Positions 51,058 through 58,440 of a DNA stretch of 63,499 nucleotides are shown here, one piece after another. The stretch's first letter is position 1. Each line of letters opens with the position of its first letter. Both the position numbers and the translations under genes were made by a program. The notes beneath the pieces are model-generated. The model saw nothing but the letters and a program-made list of their open reading frames with translations, was not told the DNA's origin and searched no databases. This DNA comes from Halorhodospira halophila (GTDB taxonomy: Bacteria; Pseudomonadota; Gammaproteobacteria; Nitrococcales; Halorhodospiraceae), in contig NZ_NHSN01000004.1 in NCBI RefSeq assembly GCF_016653405.1, forward strand, positions 1 through 63,499. Direction: 5' to 3'.

Positions 51058-51965
51058 CAGCCCCTCCGGCCCTTGGTCCCGGTCTTGCCCGGCTTGCGGT
51101 TGCGCTCGATAAACTCGATGATCATTCCGGCGACATCCTTGCCCGTGGCGGTCTCGATGCCCTCCAGACCCGGCGAGGAGTTGACCTCCATGATCACCGG
51201 ACCGCTGTTGGCCCGCAGTATATCCACACCGCAGACGTTCAGGCCCAGCACCTTGGCGGCCTTCACCGCCGTGGCCCGCTCCTTGGGCGAGATGCGCACC
51301 AGGCTGGCACTGCCGCCGCGGTGGAGGTTGGAGCGGAACTCGCCCTCTTTGCCCTGGCGCTTCATGGCGGCCACCACCTTGCCGCCAACCACCAGGCAGC
51401 GGATATCGGCGCCGCCGGCCTCCTCGATGAACTCCTGGACCAGGAAGTGCGCCTTGAGCCCGCGCAGGGCCTGGATGACGCTGGAGGCGGCCTTGCGCGT
51501 CTCGGCCAGCACCACACCGATGCCCTGGGTCCCCTCGAGGAGCTTGATCACCACCGGCGAGCCGCCGACGAGCTGCATCAGGTCGTCGGTATCGTCCGGG
51601 GAGTGGGCGAACCCGGTCGCCGGCATCCCCACCCCCTCGCGGGAGAGCAGCTGCATGGAGCGCAGCTTGTCCCGCGAGCGGCTGATGCCCTGGGACTCGT
51701 TGAGCGGATAAGTGCCGAGCATCTCGAACTGCCGCAGGACCGCCGTGCCGTAGAAGGTGACCGAGGCCCCGATGCGCGGGATCACCGCATCGTAGGGCTC
51801 GAGCTTCTGCCCCTTGTAGTGGATCTCCGGGTTGCTGGTGGCGATGTTCATGTAGCAGCGCAGGGGATCGATCACGCGGATCTGATGCCCGCGGCTCTGC
51901 GCCGCCTCCACCAGTCGGCGCGTGGAGTAGAGCCGCGAGTTGCGCGAGAGCACGGCGATCTTCAT
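51057..51965 (-). CDS. rimK: ATP-grasp alpha-L-glutamate ligase RimK
   Basis: 302 residues. In E. coli RimK adds glutamates to the C-terminus of ribosomal protein S6. Signatures: [41 protein letters not shown]-grasp core [40 protein letters not shown] and [25 protein letters not shown] with the Mg ligands. Overlaps the downstream deacylase gene (ATGA) and lies 17 bases after the RimB-like protease, so the three form one unit. Recruitment to a target other than S6 is possible. Confidence 0.95.
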   Translation of the reverse strand: MKIAVLSRNSRLYSTRRLVEAAQSRGHQIRVIDPLRCYMNIATSNPEIHYKGQKLEPYDAVIPRIGASVTFYGTAVLRQFEMLGTYPLNESQGISRSRDKLRSMQLLSREGVGMPATGFAHSPDDTDDLMQLVGGSPVVIKLLEGTQGIGVVLAETRKAASSVIQALRGLKAHFLVQEFIEEAGGADIRCLVVGGKVVAAMKRQGKEGEFRSNLHRGGSASLVRISPKERATAVKAAKVLGLNVCGVDILRANSGPVIMEVNSSPGLEGIETATGKDVAGMIIEFIERNRKPGKTGTKGRRG

Positions 51966-51982
51966 ACGGTTTCAGCGTCTCC

Positions 51983-52444
51983 TCATCGGGTCGCGGTGAC
52001 ACGGGGGCGGAGCGCGGCCCGCCCAGTCAGGTAGGAGGCTTCGGGGTCGACCACGAAACGGCCGGCCATGGCCGTTCGACCGAGCAGCATGCGAAAGCGC
52101 ATGGTGTCCCGATCGGTCAGGGTGAGTTCCGCCCGCCAACGGATTCCACCGAGTTCGAGCAGGGTCGCGATCACCCAGCGCGACTCCCGGTGGCCGCCGG
52201 AGTCGGCCACCACCCGGCGATCCGCCACCGGGGCCTGGCACCAGAGCTCCGGCTCGGAGGAGCGCTGACGGGGGTGGATACCGAAGCGCACCCAGGTCCG
52301 CCCGTCGCGCTCAAAGGGCTCGATGGCGAAGGTGTGCAGCGCCGAGGTCCGCGCCCCAGTGTCCACCTTGGCCTTGAGCCGGTGGATATCCAGCTCCGGC
52401 AGCGCCACCCACTCGCGCCAGCCGATCCGCTGCCGTTCAGTCAT
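51983..52444 (-). CDS. RimB-type retropepsin-like zinc protease (DUF785)
   Basis: 153-residue aspartic-protease-fold protein of Pfam Zn_protease. The active-site strand is [15 protein letters not shown] (DTGA), with [14 protein letters not shown] and [18 protein letters not shown]. In Pseudomonas the RimB homologue removes glutamates added by RimK. ATG 52444 gives the family N-terminus [13 protein letters not shown]; a longer frame is not supported. Overlaps the DUF1295 gene by 8 bases and precedes rimK by 17. Confidence 0.9.
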   Translation of the reverse strand: MTERQRIGWREWVALPELDIHRLKAKVDTGARTSALHTFAIEPFERDGRTWVRFGIHPRQRSSEPELWCQAPVADRRVVADSGGHRESRWVIATLLELGGIRWRAELTLTDRDTMRFRMLLGRTAMAGRFVVDPEASYLTGRAALRPRVTATR

Positions 52445-53234
52445 GGCCGGACCCCCGGTCGGCCGGCCGCGGCGGGCCAGGGACGATGGCATTGCGCGCG
52501 GCGGCGTAGTCGGCGTAGTCGCGCCGGGTATCGCGCAGGTGCGCCTCGAGCAGCGGCACCCCGGAGACCCGCAGCAGCAGCCCGGTCATCAGCAGCGGGG
52601 CGAAGACCGTCCACCAGCCGCCGGCGGCGGCGGCCAGCCCCCACAGCCCCCAGGCCACCAGGATCTCGCCGAAGTAGTTGGGGTGGCGGCTGTAGCGCCA
52701 CAGGCCGCGGTCGCAGACGGCGCGGGCGTTGCGCGGATCGGCCCGGAAGCGGGCCAGCTGGGCGTCGGCCACCGTCTCGTAGAGCCAGCCGACGAGGAAG
52801 ACCGCCGCGGCGACCAGCCCCAGCGGTGCCGTCCACGCCTCGGCATCGCCCCGGGCGATGGCGTGGAGCAGCGGCGCCGCCGCCAGCCACAGCACCACTG
52901 CCTGGAGGCCGAACACCGTCACCAGGCTGCGCCGGGCCCAGCCGGGCCCGCCGGATCGGCGCAGCGCGGCGTAACGGGCGTCCTCGCCCGCTCCCCAGCT
53001 GCGCCAGGTCAGATAAAGGCTGAGCCGCCCGCCCCACAGCGCCACCAGGGCGACGATCCACCAGCCGTGGGCCGGGAACCCGGCCAGCGCCTGGTAGAGC
53101 AGCGCCAGGAGCACGAAACCGGCACCCCAGAAACGGTCCACCAGACTGGCGTCGCCGGTTCGCAGGCTGTACGCCCACACGGCGGTCATCAGCAGCAGCA
53201 CGGCGCCCAGACCGGTCACGGCACTGACGAGCAT
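52437..53234 (-). CDS. DUF1295 membrane protein (steroid 5-alpha-reductase-like fold)
   Basis: 265 residues with about six or seven membrane helices. The C-terminal half holds the family motif [22 protein letters not shown], similar to isoprenylcysteine methyltransferase and steroid 5-alpha-reductases, with NAD(P)H or SAM-type binding inferred only from relatives. ATG 53234 follows GGAGGGGGCC. First gene of the leftward series that continues through rimB and rimK. Biochemical role unknown. Confidence 0.85.
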   Translation of the reverse strand: MLVSAVTGLGAVLLLMTAVWAYSLRTGDASLVDRFWGAGFVLLALLYQALAGFPAHGWWIVALVALWGGRLSLYLTWRSWGAGEDARYAALRRSGGPGWARRSLVTVFGLQAVVLWLAAAPLLHAIARGDAEAWTAPLGLVAAAVFLVGWLYETVADAQLARFRADPRNARAVCDRGLWRYSRHPNYFGEILVAWGLWGLAAAAGGWWTVFAPLLMTGLLLRVSGVPLLEAHLRDTRRDYADYAAARNAIVPGPPRPADRGSGHD

Positions 53235-53399
53235 CGGCCCCCTCCCCGGGGTCACGGCGAGACACCCGCGTAACGTAACCTCAAAAGCTGGCGCCGCCAA
53301 TGACCGGGCAGGTACCCTGAGCCGCCAGCGCTGGCGCGCTCTCTCGGCCGCGCCTCCGCTGTCGGCCGTCGCCACACCCGCGAGGAGGATCATCGACCC

Positions 53400-53918
53400 A
53401 TGCGCATGCTGATCTCCGCCCTGGTGATGTTCGTCATCATCATGGTCGTACTGGCCTTCGCCCGCGAGCATCTGCGCCCGGCCCAGGAGGCGGATCTGCG
53501 CCTGACCGAACTCACCACCGAGACGCCGCGCGAGGAGCTGGAGGACCGGCTGGAGAAGGTGGAATTCGAGTGCACCGATGACGAGACCGGCCTGGAGACC
53601 GGCGAGCGGGTCTGCTTCGCCCCGGTCAGTCGCGCCGACGATTACGCCGCCGACTACCTGGCGCTGTTCTTCGACAGCGACAACGCCCTGGCCGCAGTGA
53701 ACGTCGTCCTCGACCCGGCCGAGCACGACGCCAACCACGAGCGCCTGCGCGAAGCTCTCGGCGAGCCGGACCGGCGGATCGAGGACGCCTTCACCTGGCT
53801 CGTCTGGGACCGCGACGAGCACCTGATCCTCACCCAGGAGGAGGTGCCGGACGCGGAGGCCCCCACCCTGATGTGGTTCCGCAACGCCGATTTCATGGAG
53901 CGGCTGCTGCCGCGCTAG
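53400..53918 (+). CDS. Small membrane-anchored acidic protein of unknown function
   Basis: 172 residues. One N-terminal transmembrane segment (MRMLISALVMFVIIMVVLAF) followed by a soluble, very acidic domain rich in Glu, Asp and Arg, with two cysteines (EFECTDDE and RVCFAPV) and a regular pattern (LALFFDSDNALAAVNVVLD). No domain recognised. GAGGAGGAT lies about 10 bases upstream of ATG 53400; ATG 53406 is an alternative. It ends 26 bases into the 3' end of the convergent VWA gene, and is divergent from DUF1295. Probably exposed to the periplasm, where acidity suits a halophile. Confidence 0.6.
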   Translation: MRMLISALVMFVIIMVVLAFAREHLRPAQEADLRLTELTTETPREELEDRLEKVEFECTDDETGLETGERVCFAPVSRADDYAADYLALFFDSDNALAAVNVVLDPAEHDANHERLREALGEPDRRIEDAFTWLVWDRDEHLILTQEEVPDAEAPTLMWFRNADFMERLLPR

Positions 53919-55248
53919 GGCTGCCCGCGGGCACATCGGCCAGCACCAGCCGCTCGCCCCACGGCGGCTCGGCATCGGCCCAGGCCGGCGGCACCACCCA
54001 CAGCAGCGGCCACGGCGGGCGGAACCGCACCGGCCCCTGCAGGTCGGTGAGCACCACCGCCTGATCCGGGGCGTGGCGGTCGGCCTCCTCGAGCAGCGGG
54101 GTGAAGTCCGTCCCACCCCCGCCGTGGAAGGTCAGCTCGGCCCGTGGCGAGTCGCCCGGGGCCAGGTGCACCACCCGGCGCACCCGGTCGTCGCCGACGA
54201 TCACCACCAGCTGCGCCTCGCTGCGCCGGGTGATGGCCGTCAGCTCGCTGGCGAAGCGCTCCAGCAGGGCGTCGTCGATGGACCCGGAGGCGTCCACCAC
54301 CAGCGCCAGCCGCGGCACCCGCCGCGCCGTGACTACCCCCGGCTCCCAGGGCATGCGCCGGCCACCGGCGGTGCGGCCGCGGTTGGCCAGCCAGGAGCGC
54401 GCCGGGCGCGACCAGGAGCGCTCCGGCAACCGCGCCAGCCCCCGGGCCAGGCGGGTGCGCAGGATGTGCTCCCAGGGCGTGCGCGGCGTCGGCCGATCGG
54501 CCAGCAGCCCGCGCAGCATGGAGAAGGCGCCGTCATCGGCGTGCGCCCGCAGCAGCCGCTCGGACCAGGCGCGGGCCCGCTCCGCGGCCACCTCCGGCGC
54601 TTCGCCCTCGGCGGGCAACAGATCGGCCTCGGCGCCGGCGGCCAGCTGGCGCAGCCGCGCTGCCCGCGGCCCATCGCTGCGCCCGGTGGCGCCATCGCGC
54701 CGGCCCGAGCTCGCCGCCCCGCCCTGCTGCCCGGCCCGGCCCCGGTCCTCGCTGCTGCCCCCGCGCCGATCGTCCACGGCGCGGTAGAGGCGCTCCACGT
54801 CCCACTCGAGCAGCGCGCGCTCGGGGGTGGCGGCGTCATCCGGCAGGACCTCGCGGAGCACCCGCTCCAGGGTCACCGCCCCGGCGGGCAGTTCCAGCCA
54901 GTCCAGGTGGCCAAGGGTGGTGTTCACCAGGGCGTCTGCGCAGTGGTTGAACAGCGCCGGATCGACATCGCCGAGGACCCCCGCCAGGGCCTCCCGGCGC
55001 TGCGCATGGCGAAGGGCCACATGGAGCACCTCGTGGGCCACCCACCCCACCTGCTGCGCCCGCGGCAGTCCGGCAAAGGCCGGTGCGTAGTAGAGGGTGC
55101 GGCCGTCGTTGACCACCGGCGCCTCGAGGTCGCCCGCCTCCACATCCTGGTGGTGGGCCCAGAGGGCCAGCCCGCCGGTACCGGGGGCCTGCTCGACCAT
55201 CACGCGAATCGCCGCCGTGCCGCGGTGGGTGTAGGGCTCAGTCGCCAT
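53893..55248 (-). CDS. Metallopeptidase-like (DUF2201) protein with VWA domain
   Basis: 451 residues. An N-terminal metallopeptidase-like domain has the zinc motif HEVLH at 72-76 in WVAHEVLHVALRHAQRR, followed by FNHCADALVN. A central low-complexity, disordered stretch (about 160-215) leads to a C-terminal VWA-like domain with MIDAS residues LVVDASGSIDD and GGGGTDF. Start ATG 55248, overlapping the MoxR gene by 11 bases. VWA/MoxR pairs act as chaperone-like or conflict modules. It converges on the small acidic protein gene. Confidence 0.88.
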   Translation of the reverse strand: MATEPYTHRGTAAIRVMVEQAPGTGGLALWAHHQDVEAGDLEAPVVNDGRTLYYAPAFAGLPRAQQVGWVAHEVLHVALRHAQRREALAGVLGDVDPALFNHCADALVNTTLGHLDWLELPAGAVTLERVLREVLPDDAATPERALLEWDVERLYRAVDDRRGGSSEDRGRAGQQGGAASSGRRDGATGRSDGPRAARLRQLAAGAEADLLPAEGEAPEVAAERARAWSERLLRAHADDGAFSMLRGLLADRPTPRTPWEHILRTRLARGLARLPERSWSRPARSWLANRGRTAGGRRMPWEPGVVTARRVPRLALVVDASGSIDDALLERFASELTAITRRSEAQLVVIVGDDRVRRVVHLAPGDSPRAELTFHGGGGTDFTPLLEEADRHAPDQAVVLTDLQGPVRFRPPWPLLWVVPPAWADAEPPWGERLVLADVPAGSPSAAAAAP

Positions 55249-56341
55249 CGGCCTGGCGCTCGGCCATGTAGCGCTGGTACGCCTCGCTGCGCAGGATCGC
55301 CCCCTCCAGGCCCCAGACCAGGCCGCGCTGGAAGAGCAGCTCCATGGCCAGGGTCTGCGCCTCGCGCGCCGGCAGCGGCGTACGCCCGCGCATCTCCGGG
55401 AACTGCTCGATGATCTCCAGGGCGCGGGTAAGGGTCGGCTCGTCGGTGACCGCCGCCACCAGGCCGTAGACCATGCCGTAGAGGCCATCCAGGCTCTCGG
55501 GCAGCAGCGCCGCGGTCTCCGGCCCGGGCTGCGCGGCCAGCAGCCGGGTGACGTCGGCAGCCGCCTGCAGCTCATCGAGCACCCCGAAGAATTCAGCGGC
55601 GTTGGCGGCCCCGATGCGCCCCTGCACGAACAGCCGCCGCACGGCATCGCCCAGATCGGCCCGGAGCACCGAAGAGACATCCTCCCAGCCCCGCGGGCTG
55701 GCGCCGACCAGGTGGTCGTTGGCCAGCTGCGTGGCGGTGTCGTCGAGCCGGTCGGCGCGCACCCGCAGGAAGGCCATCACCTCCGGGGCCAGCTCGCGCT
55801 CGGCGGCGTAGTCGAGGAACGCCTCCAGGGCCGTCTGCACGTTGAAGTGGAACATGCGATCGGCCAGCGCCGTGCCCATGTCGTGGCTCACCGCCCCCTG
55901 GAAGCGGGCATTGCCCGCCGCCACCACCTGCCAGCCGTCGGGCAGCCGGTACGCCCCCACCTTGCGATCGAGGATCAGCGAGTAGGCAGAGATCTGCAGA
56001 CGCTGATCGGCGGCGGTGAGCTCGTCGAGGAAGAGGATTCCCTCCGGCTGGTCGGCACCGGGGAGGAACTCCGGCGGGAACCACACCGTGCGCTGCTGCT
56101 GCTCATCGGCGTAGATCGCCCCGCGGATGTCCACCGGCTCGATGGTGGTCAGGCGCAGGTCGACCAGAGGCACCCCGAAGTGCTCGGCCACCTGCGCCAC
56201 CACCGAGGACTTGCCCACGCCGCGGGTGCCCCACAGCATGGTGGCCCGCCGGCGTAGGATCGGGTCGGCGTACTGCTCGATCAGCGCCTGCCGGGCGGCG
56301 GCCACCGAGACCGCCGGGATGTTCATCGGATCAGCCGCCAT
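55238..56341 (-). CDS. MoxR-family AAA+ ATPase
   Basis: 367 residues. Walker A GTRGVGKSSVVAQVA, Walker B GILFLDELTAADQRLQ, sensor AAGNARFQG, and the arginine-bearing region DRMFHFNV. Helical C-terminal domain after about 235. ATG 56341 follows GGAGGG; 56326 (MNIPAVSV) is an alternative. Overlaps the upstream unknown gene and the VWA gene by 11 bases each, so the three are tightly coupled. MoxR proteins remodel substrates with VWA partners. Well conserved. Confidence 0.93.
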   Translation of the reverse strand: MAADPMNIPAVSVAAARQALIEQYADPILRRRATMLWGTRGVGKSSVVAQVAEHFGVPLVDLRLTTIEPVDIRGAIYADEQQQRTVWFPPEFLPGADQPEGILFLDELTAADQRLQISAYSLILDRKVGAYRLPDGWQVVAAGNARFQGAVSHDMGTALADRMFHFNVQTALEAFLDYAAERELAPEVMAFLRVRADRLDDTATQLANDHLVGASPRGWEDVSSVLRADLGDAVRRLFVQGRIGAANAAEFFGVLDELQAAADVTRLLAAQPGPETAALLPESLDGLYGMVYGLVAAVTDEPTLTRALEIIEQFPEMRGRTPLPAREAQTLAMELLFQRGLVWGLEGAILRSEAYQRYMAERQADGD

Positions 56342-57299
56342 CGCTCCCTCCGTGCCAGGTGCTCGCCGTCAGCGGCCGCGGCAACGGCGGTCGGTCCACC
56401 AGCGGGACCTCGGTCCCGGAGAAGAGCAGCGCGCCGATGGCCAGCAGCGGCGGGACACCGTGGAGCCACGGCGGCATCTCGCCCTCGGGCAGCACCACGC
56501 CGAACAGCGGCACCGCGGCGAGGATCAGGAAGAAGACGGTCATCGGCAGCAGCCGGCGGCCCACCACCGCCCAGCGCCGGCGACGGAAGCGCCGGTGGAA
56601 GGCGCTCGGCGGCTCGGCGAAGACCGCCGCCAGGTGGGCGACGAGCTGCTCGATCCGGGCCTCGACGGCCGCCCGCCGGCGCGGCTCCTCCCGGGGCAGC
56701 GCCCGGGTGCTGCGCCACGCCTTCTGCCGCCAGACCAGCGGCCGCCAGCCCCAGCCGAGGACGGCGATCAGGTCTTCGGGCAGCGCAGGCTCGCCCTCGG
56801 GGTGGGGCGTGATCTCGATTTGCGCCGGCAGGCCGGCACCCGGGGTCGCGTCGAGCACCACGCGCCGCCCGGCCAGCCGCGCCTCGGCGCCCACAGCCCG
56901 CCACCGCGGGTCACCGGGGTCGGCCTCGGAGGCTTTCGCCCAGTAGCTGCGGCCGATACAGACACCGGCGATGCGGATGAACAGCCGGGGGCGCAGCTCC
57001 GTGGCCTGCAGGCCCGCGAGCAGGTCGGCGGGACACCCACCATCAAGGGCGAGACCGGCCCAGGTGCCATCGGCGGCGGTGTAGGTGGCGCTCAGCCGAT
57101 AGAGCCCGGGCTCCCGCTCGGCGAGCACCAGCTGCTCGGTGACCGGCCCCTCGGCGGCGTCCAGCCCCTCGTGGCTGCGCGGCTCAAAGGCGATCTCGCG
57201 GTGGGCCCGGTCGCTGGCGGCCAGATCCACGGCCCACCCGGCCTCGCTGAACGGCGCCACCCGGGTGAGGATCTCATGGTGGGAAAGCGGCTTGACCAA
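56331..57299 (-). CDS. Unrecognised protein with C-terminal membrane segments, partner of MoxR/VWA
   Basis: 322 residues from TTG 57299, chosen because AGGGGA lies 8 bases upstream and no ATG or GTG lies nearby in frame. The soluble N-terminal ~215 residues show no family I recognise (HREIAFEPRSHEGLD, LATYTAADGTW-like strands, RLFIRIAGVCIGRSYW). A basic stretch (FHRRFRRRRWAVVGRRLL) leads into two hydrophobic segments (MTVFFLILAAVPLFGVVL and PPLLAIGALLFSG). It probably sits at the membrane with most of its mass on one side. Overlaps MoxR by 11 bases, so it belongs to the same functional unit. Confidence 0.65.
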   Translation of the reverse strand: MVKPLSHHEILTRVAPFSEAGWAVDLAASDRAHREIAFEPRSHEGLDAAEGPVTEQLVLAEREPGLYRLSATYTAADGTWAGLALDGGCPADLLAGLQATELRPRLFIRIAGVCIGRSYWAKASEADPGDPRWRAVGAEARLAGRRVVLDATPGAGLPAQIEITPHPEGEPALPEDLIAVLGWGWRPLVWRQKAWRSTRALPREEPRRRAAVEARIEQLVAHLAAVFAEPPSAFHRRFRRRRWAVVGRRLLPMTVFFLILAAVPLFGVVLPEGEMPPWLHGVPPLLAIGALLFSGTEVPLVDRPPLPRPLTASTWHGGSDGG

Positions 57300-57410
57300 G
57301 GCGGTCGTCCCCTGCGCGGGCTGCTCCGCAGCTCAGGGTACGCCCGGCCGGCGGCGCAATGAAGCCACTCGCCGCCGGGGTATCCCACCCGGGCCCTGGC
57401 TCGGCCCGCC

Positions 57411-58373
57411 CTATTCCGGGCGCAGCAGCTTGCCGCTGAGCAGCTTGATCACGGTGGCGACGAAGACCACGGCGATGACCAGCGTGGTCAGCACCACCAG
57501 CAGCATCACGCCGCGGCCACCGCCGGTCTGGTAAGCCTGCACGAAGTGCTGGCTGGCCAGGCAGAAGGCGGCCAGGGGGAAGGTGTACGCCCACCAGGAG
57601 GGGTAGTACGGCAGGCGGACGAGCCGTGGCACCTGGATGAGCAGCAGCAGGAAGGTGAACAACGCCTTGTAGTAGAGCAGCCGACCGACCACCCCGGGAT
57701 CGCCGCCGTCAAGCAGCGACACCCAGGCCAGGTAGCCGGCCGCCGGCGGGGCCAGGAGCACGAAGAGTGTGGGCAGCAGGAACGCCGGCAGGTTGGGCGC
57801 GAAGATCAGCCGGTAGTACACCAGGGTCATCAGGATCAGCCAGAAGAACAGCCCGATGCTGAAGAAGAACCAGGCCACCTCCATGTAGCCGGCCTGCGCC
57901 GCCGGGATGGGCACCAGGACGTTGCCCACCGCCGGGATGAACCAGACCGGATTCAGGGTGCCGAGCTCCAGCTGACGCTGCATCCAACTGGTGACGATGG
58001 CCAGCATCAGGATCAGGTGCAGCAACGCCCCGCTGCCCCACAGGGCGGTGGACAGCGGTTCCGACTCGGTCACGATGCCCAGCAGGATCAGCGAGATGGA
58101 AACCGCCGGCAGGAAGTTGAGGCGCACCGGGTGGGTGACCTCGCCCCACGCCGCCGATGGGTGTAGCGCCGCCTTGAGGGCATAGCCTGCGGCCATGGCG
58201 ACGAAGCTGATCACCGCCAGCACCACCACGGCCTCGGCTACCCAGGCGGGCCAGCCCCAGAGGCTATGGCTCTCGTTCCAGACCATGGCCAGGCCGGCCA
58301 GGCCCATGGTGGCGGCAAACAGCGGCAGCGGCAGGTGGGCCAGGCTGACCCGGGCGTTCTCTTCCTGACTCAT
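57411..58373 (-). CDS. SLAC1/TehA-family (TDT) membrane channel
   Basis: About 320 residues and ten membrane segments, the C4-dicarboxylate/tellurite-resistance fold of TehA and the plant anion channel SLAC1. Characteristic segments: LPLFAATMGLAGLAMVW, VRLNFLPAVSISLILLGI, WFIPAVGNVLVPIPAAQAGY and WWAYTFPLAAFCLA. The ATG at 58373 follows AAGGAGCC. Stands between pat (67 bases upstream) and the MoxR cassette (111 bases). Substrate could be chloride, malate, sulfite or tellurite; halophily makes an anion role plausible. Confidence 0.88.
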   Translation of the reverse strand: MSQEENARVSLAHLPLPLFAATMGLAGLAMVWNESHSLWGWPAWVAEAVVVLAVISFVAMAAGYALKAALHPSAAWGEVTHPVRLNFLPAVSISLILLGIVTESEPLSTALWGSGALLHLILMLAIVTSWMQRQLELGTLNPVWFIPAVGNVLVPIPAAQAGYMEVAWFFFSIGLFFWLILMTLVYYRLIFAPNLPAFLLPTLFVLLAPPAAGYLAWVSLLDGGDPGVVGRLLYYKALFTFLLLLIQVPRLVRLPYYPSWWAYTFPLAAFCLASQHFVQAYQTGGGRGVMLLVVLTTLVIAVVFVATVIKLLSGKLLRPE

Positions 58374-58440
58374 GCGAGGCTCCTTCAGCTCGGGGTGGTC
58401 ACCGCATGCCGGCATACATTACGGATCGGGCATATGCTTG

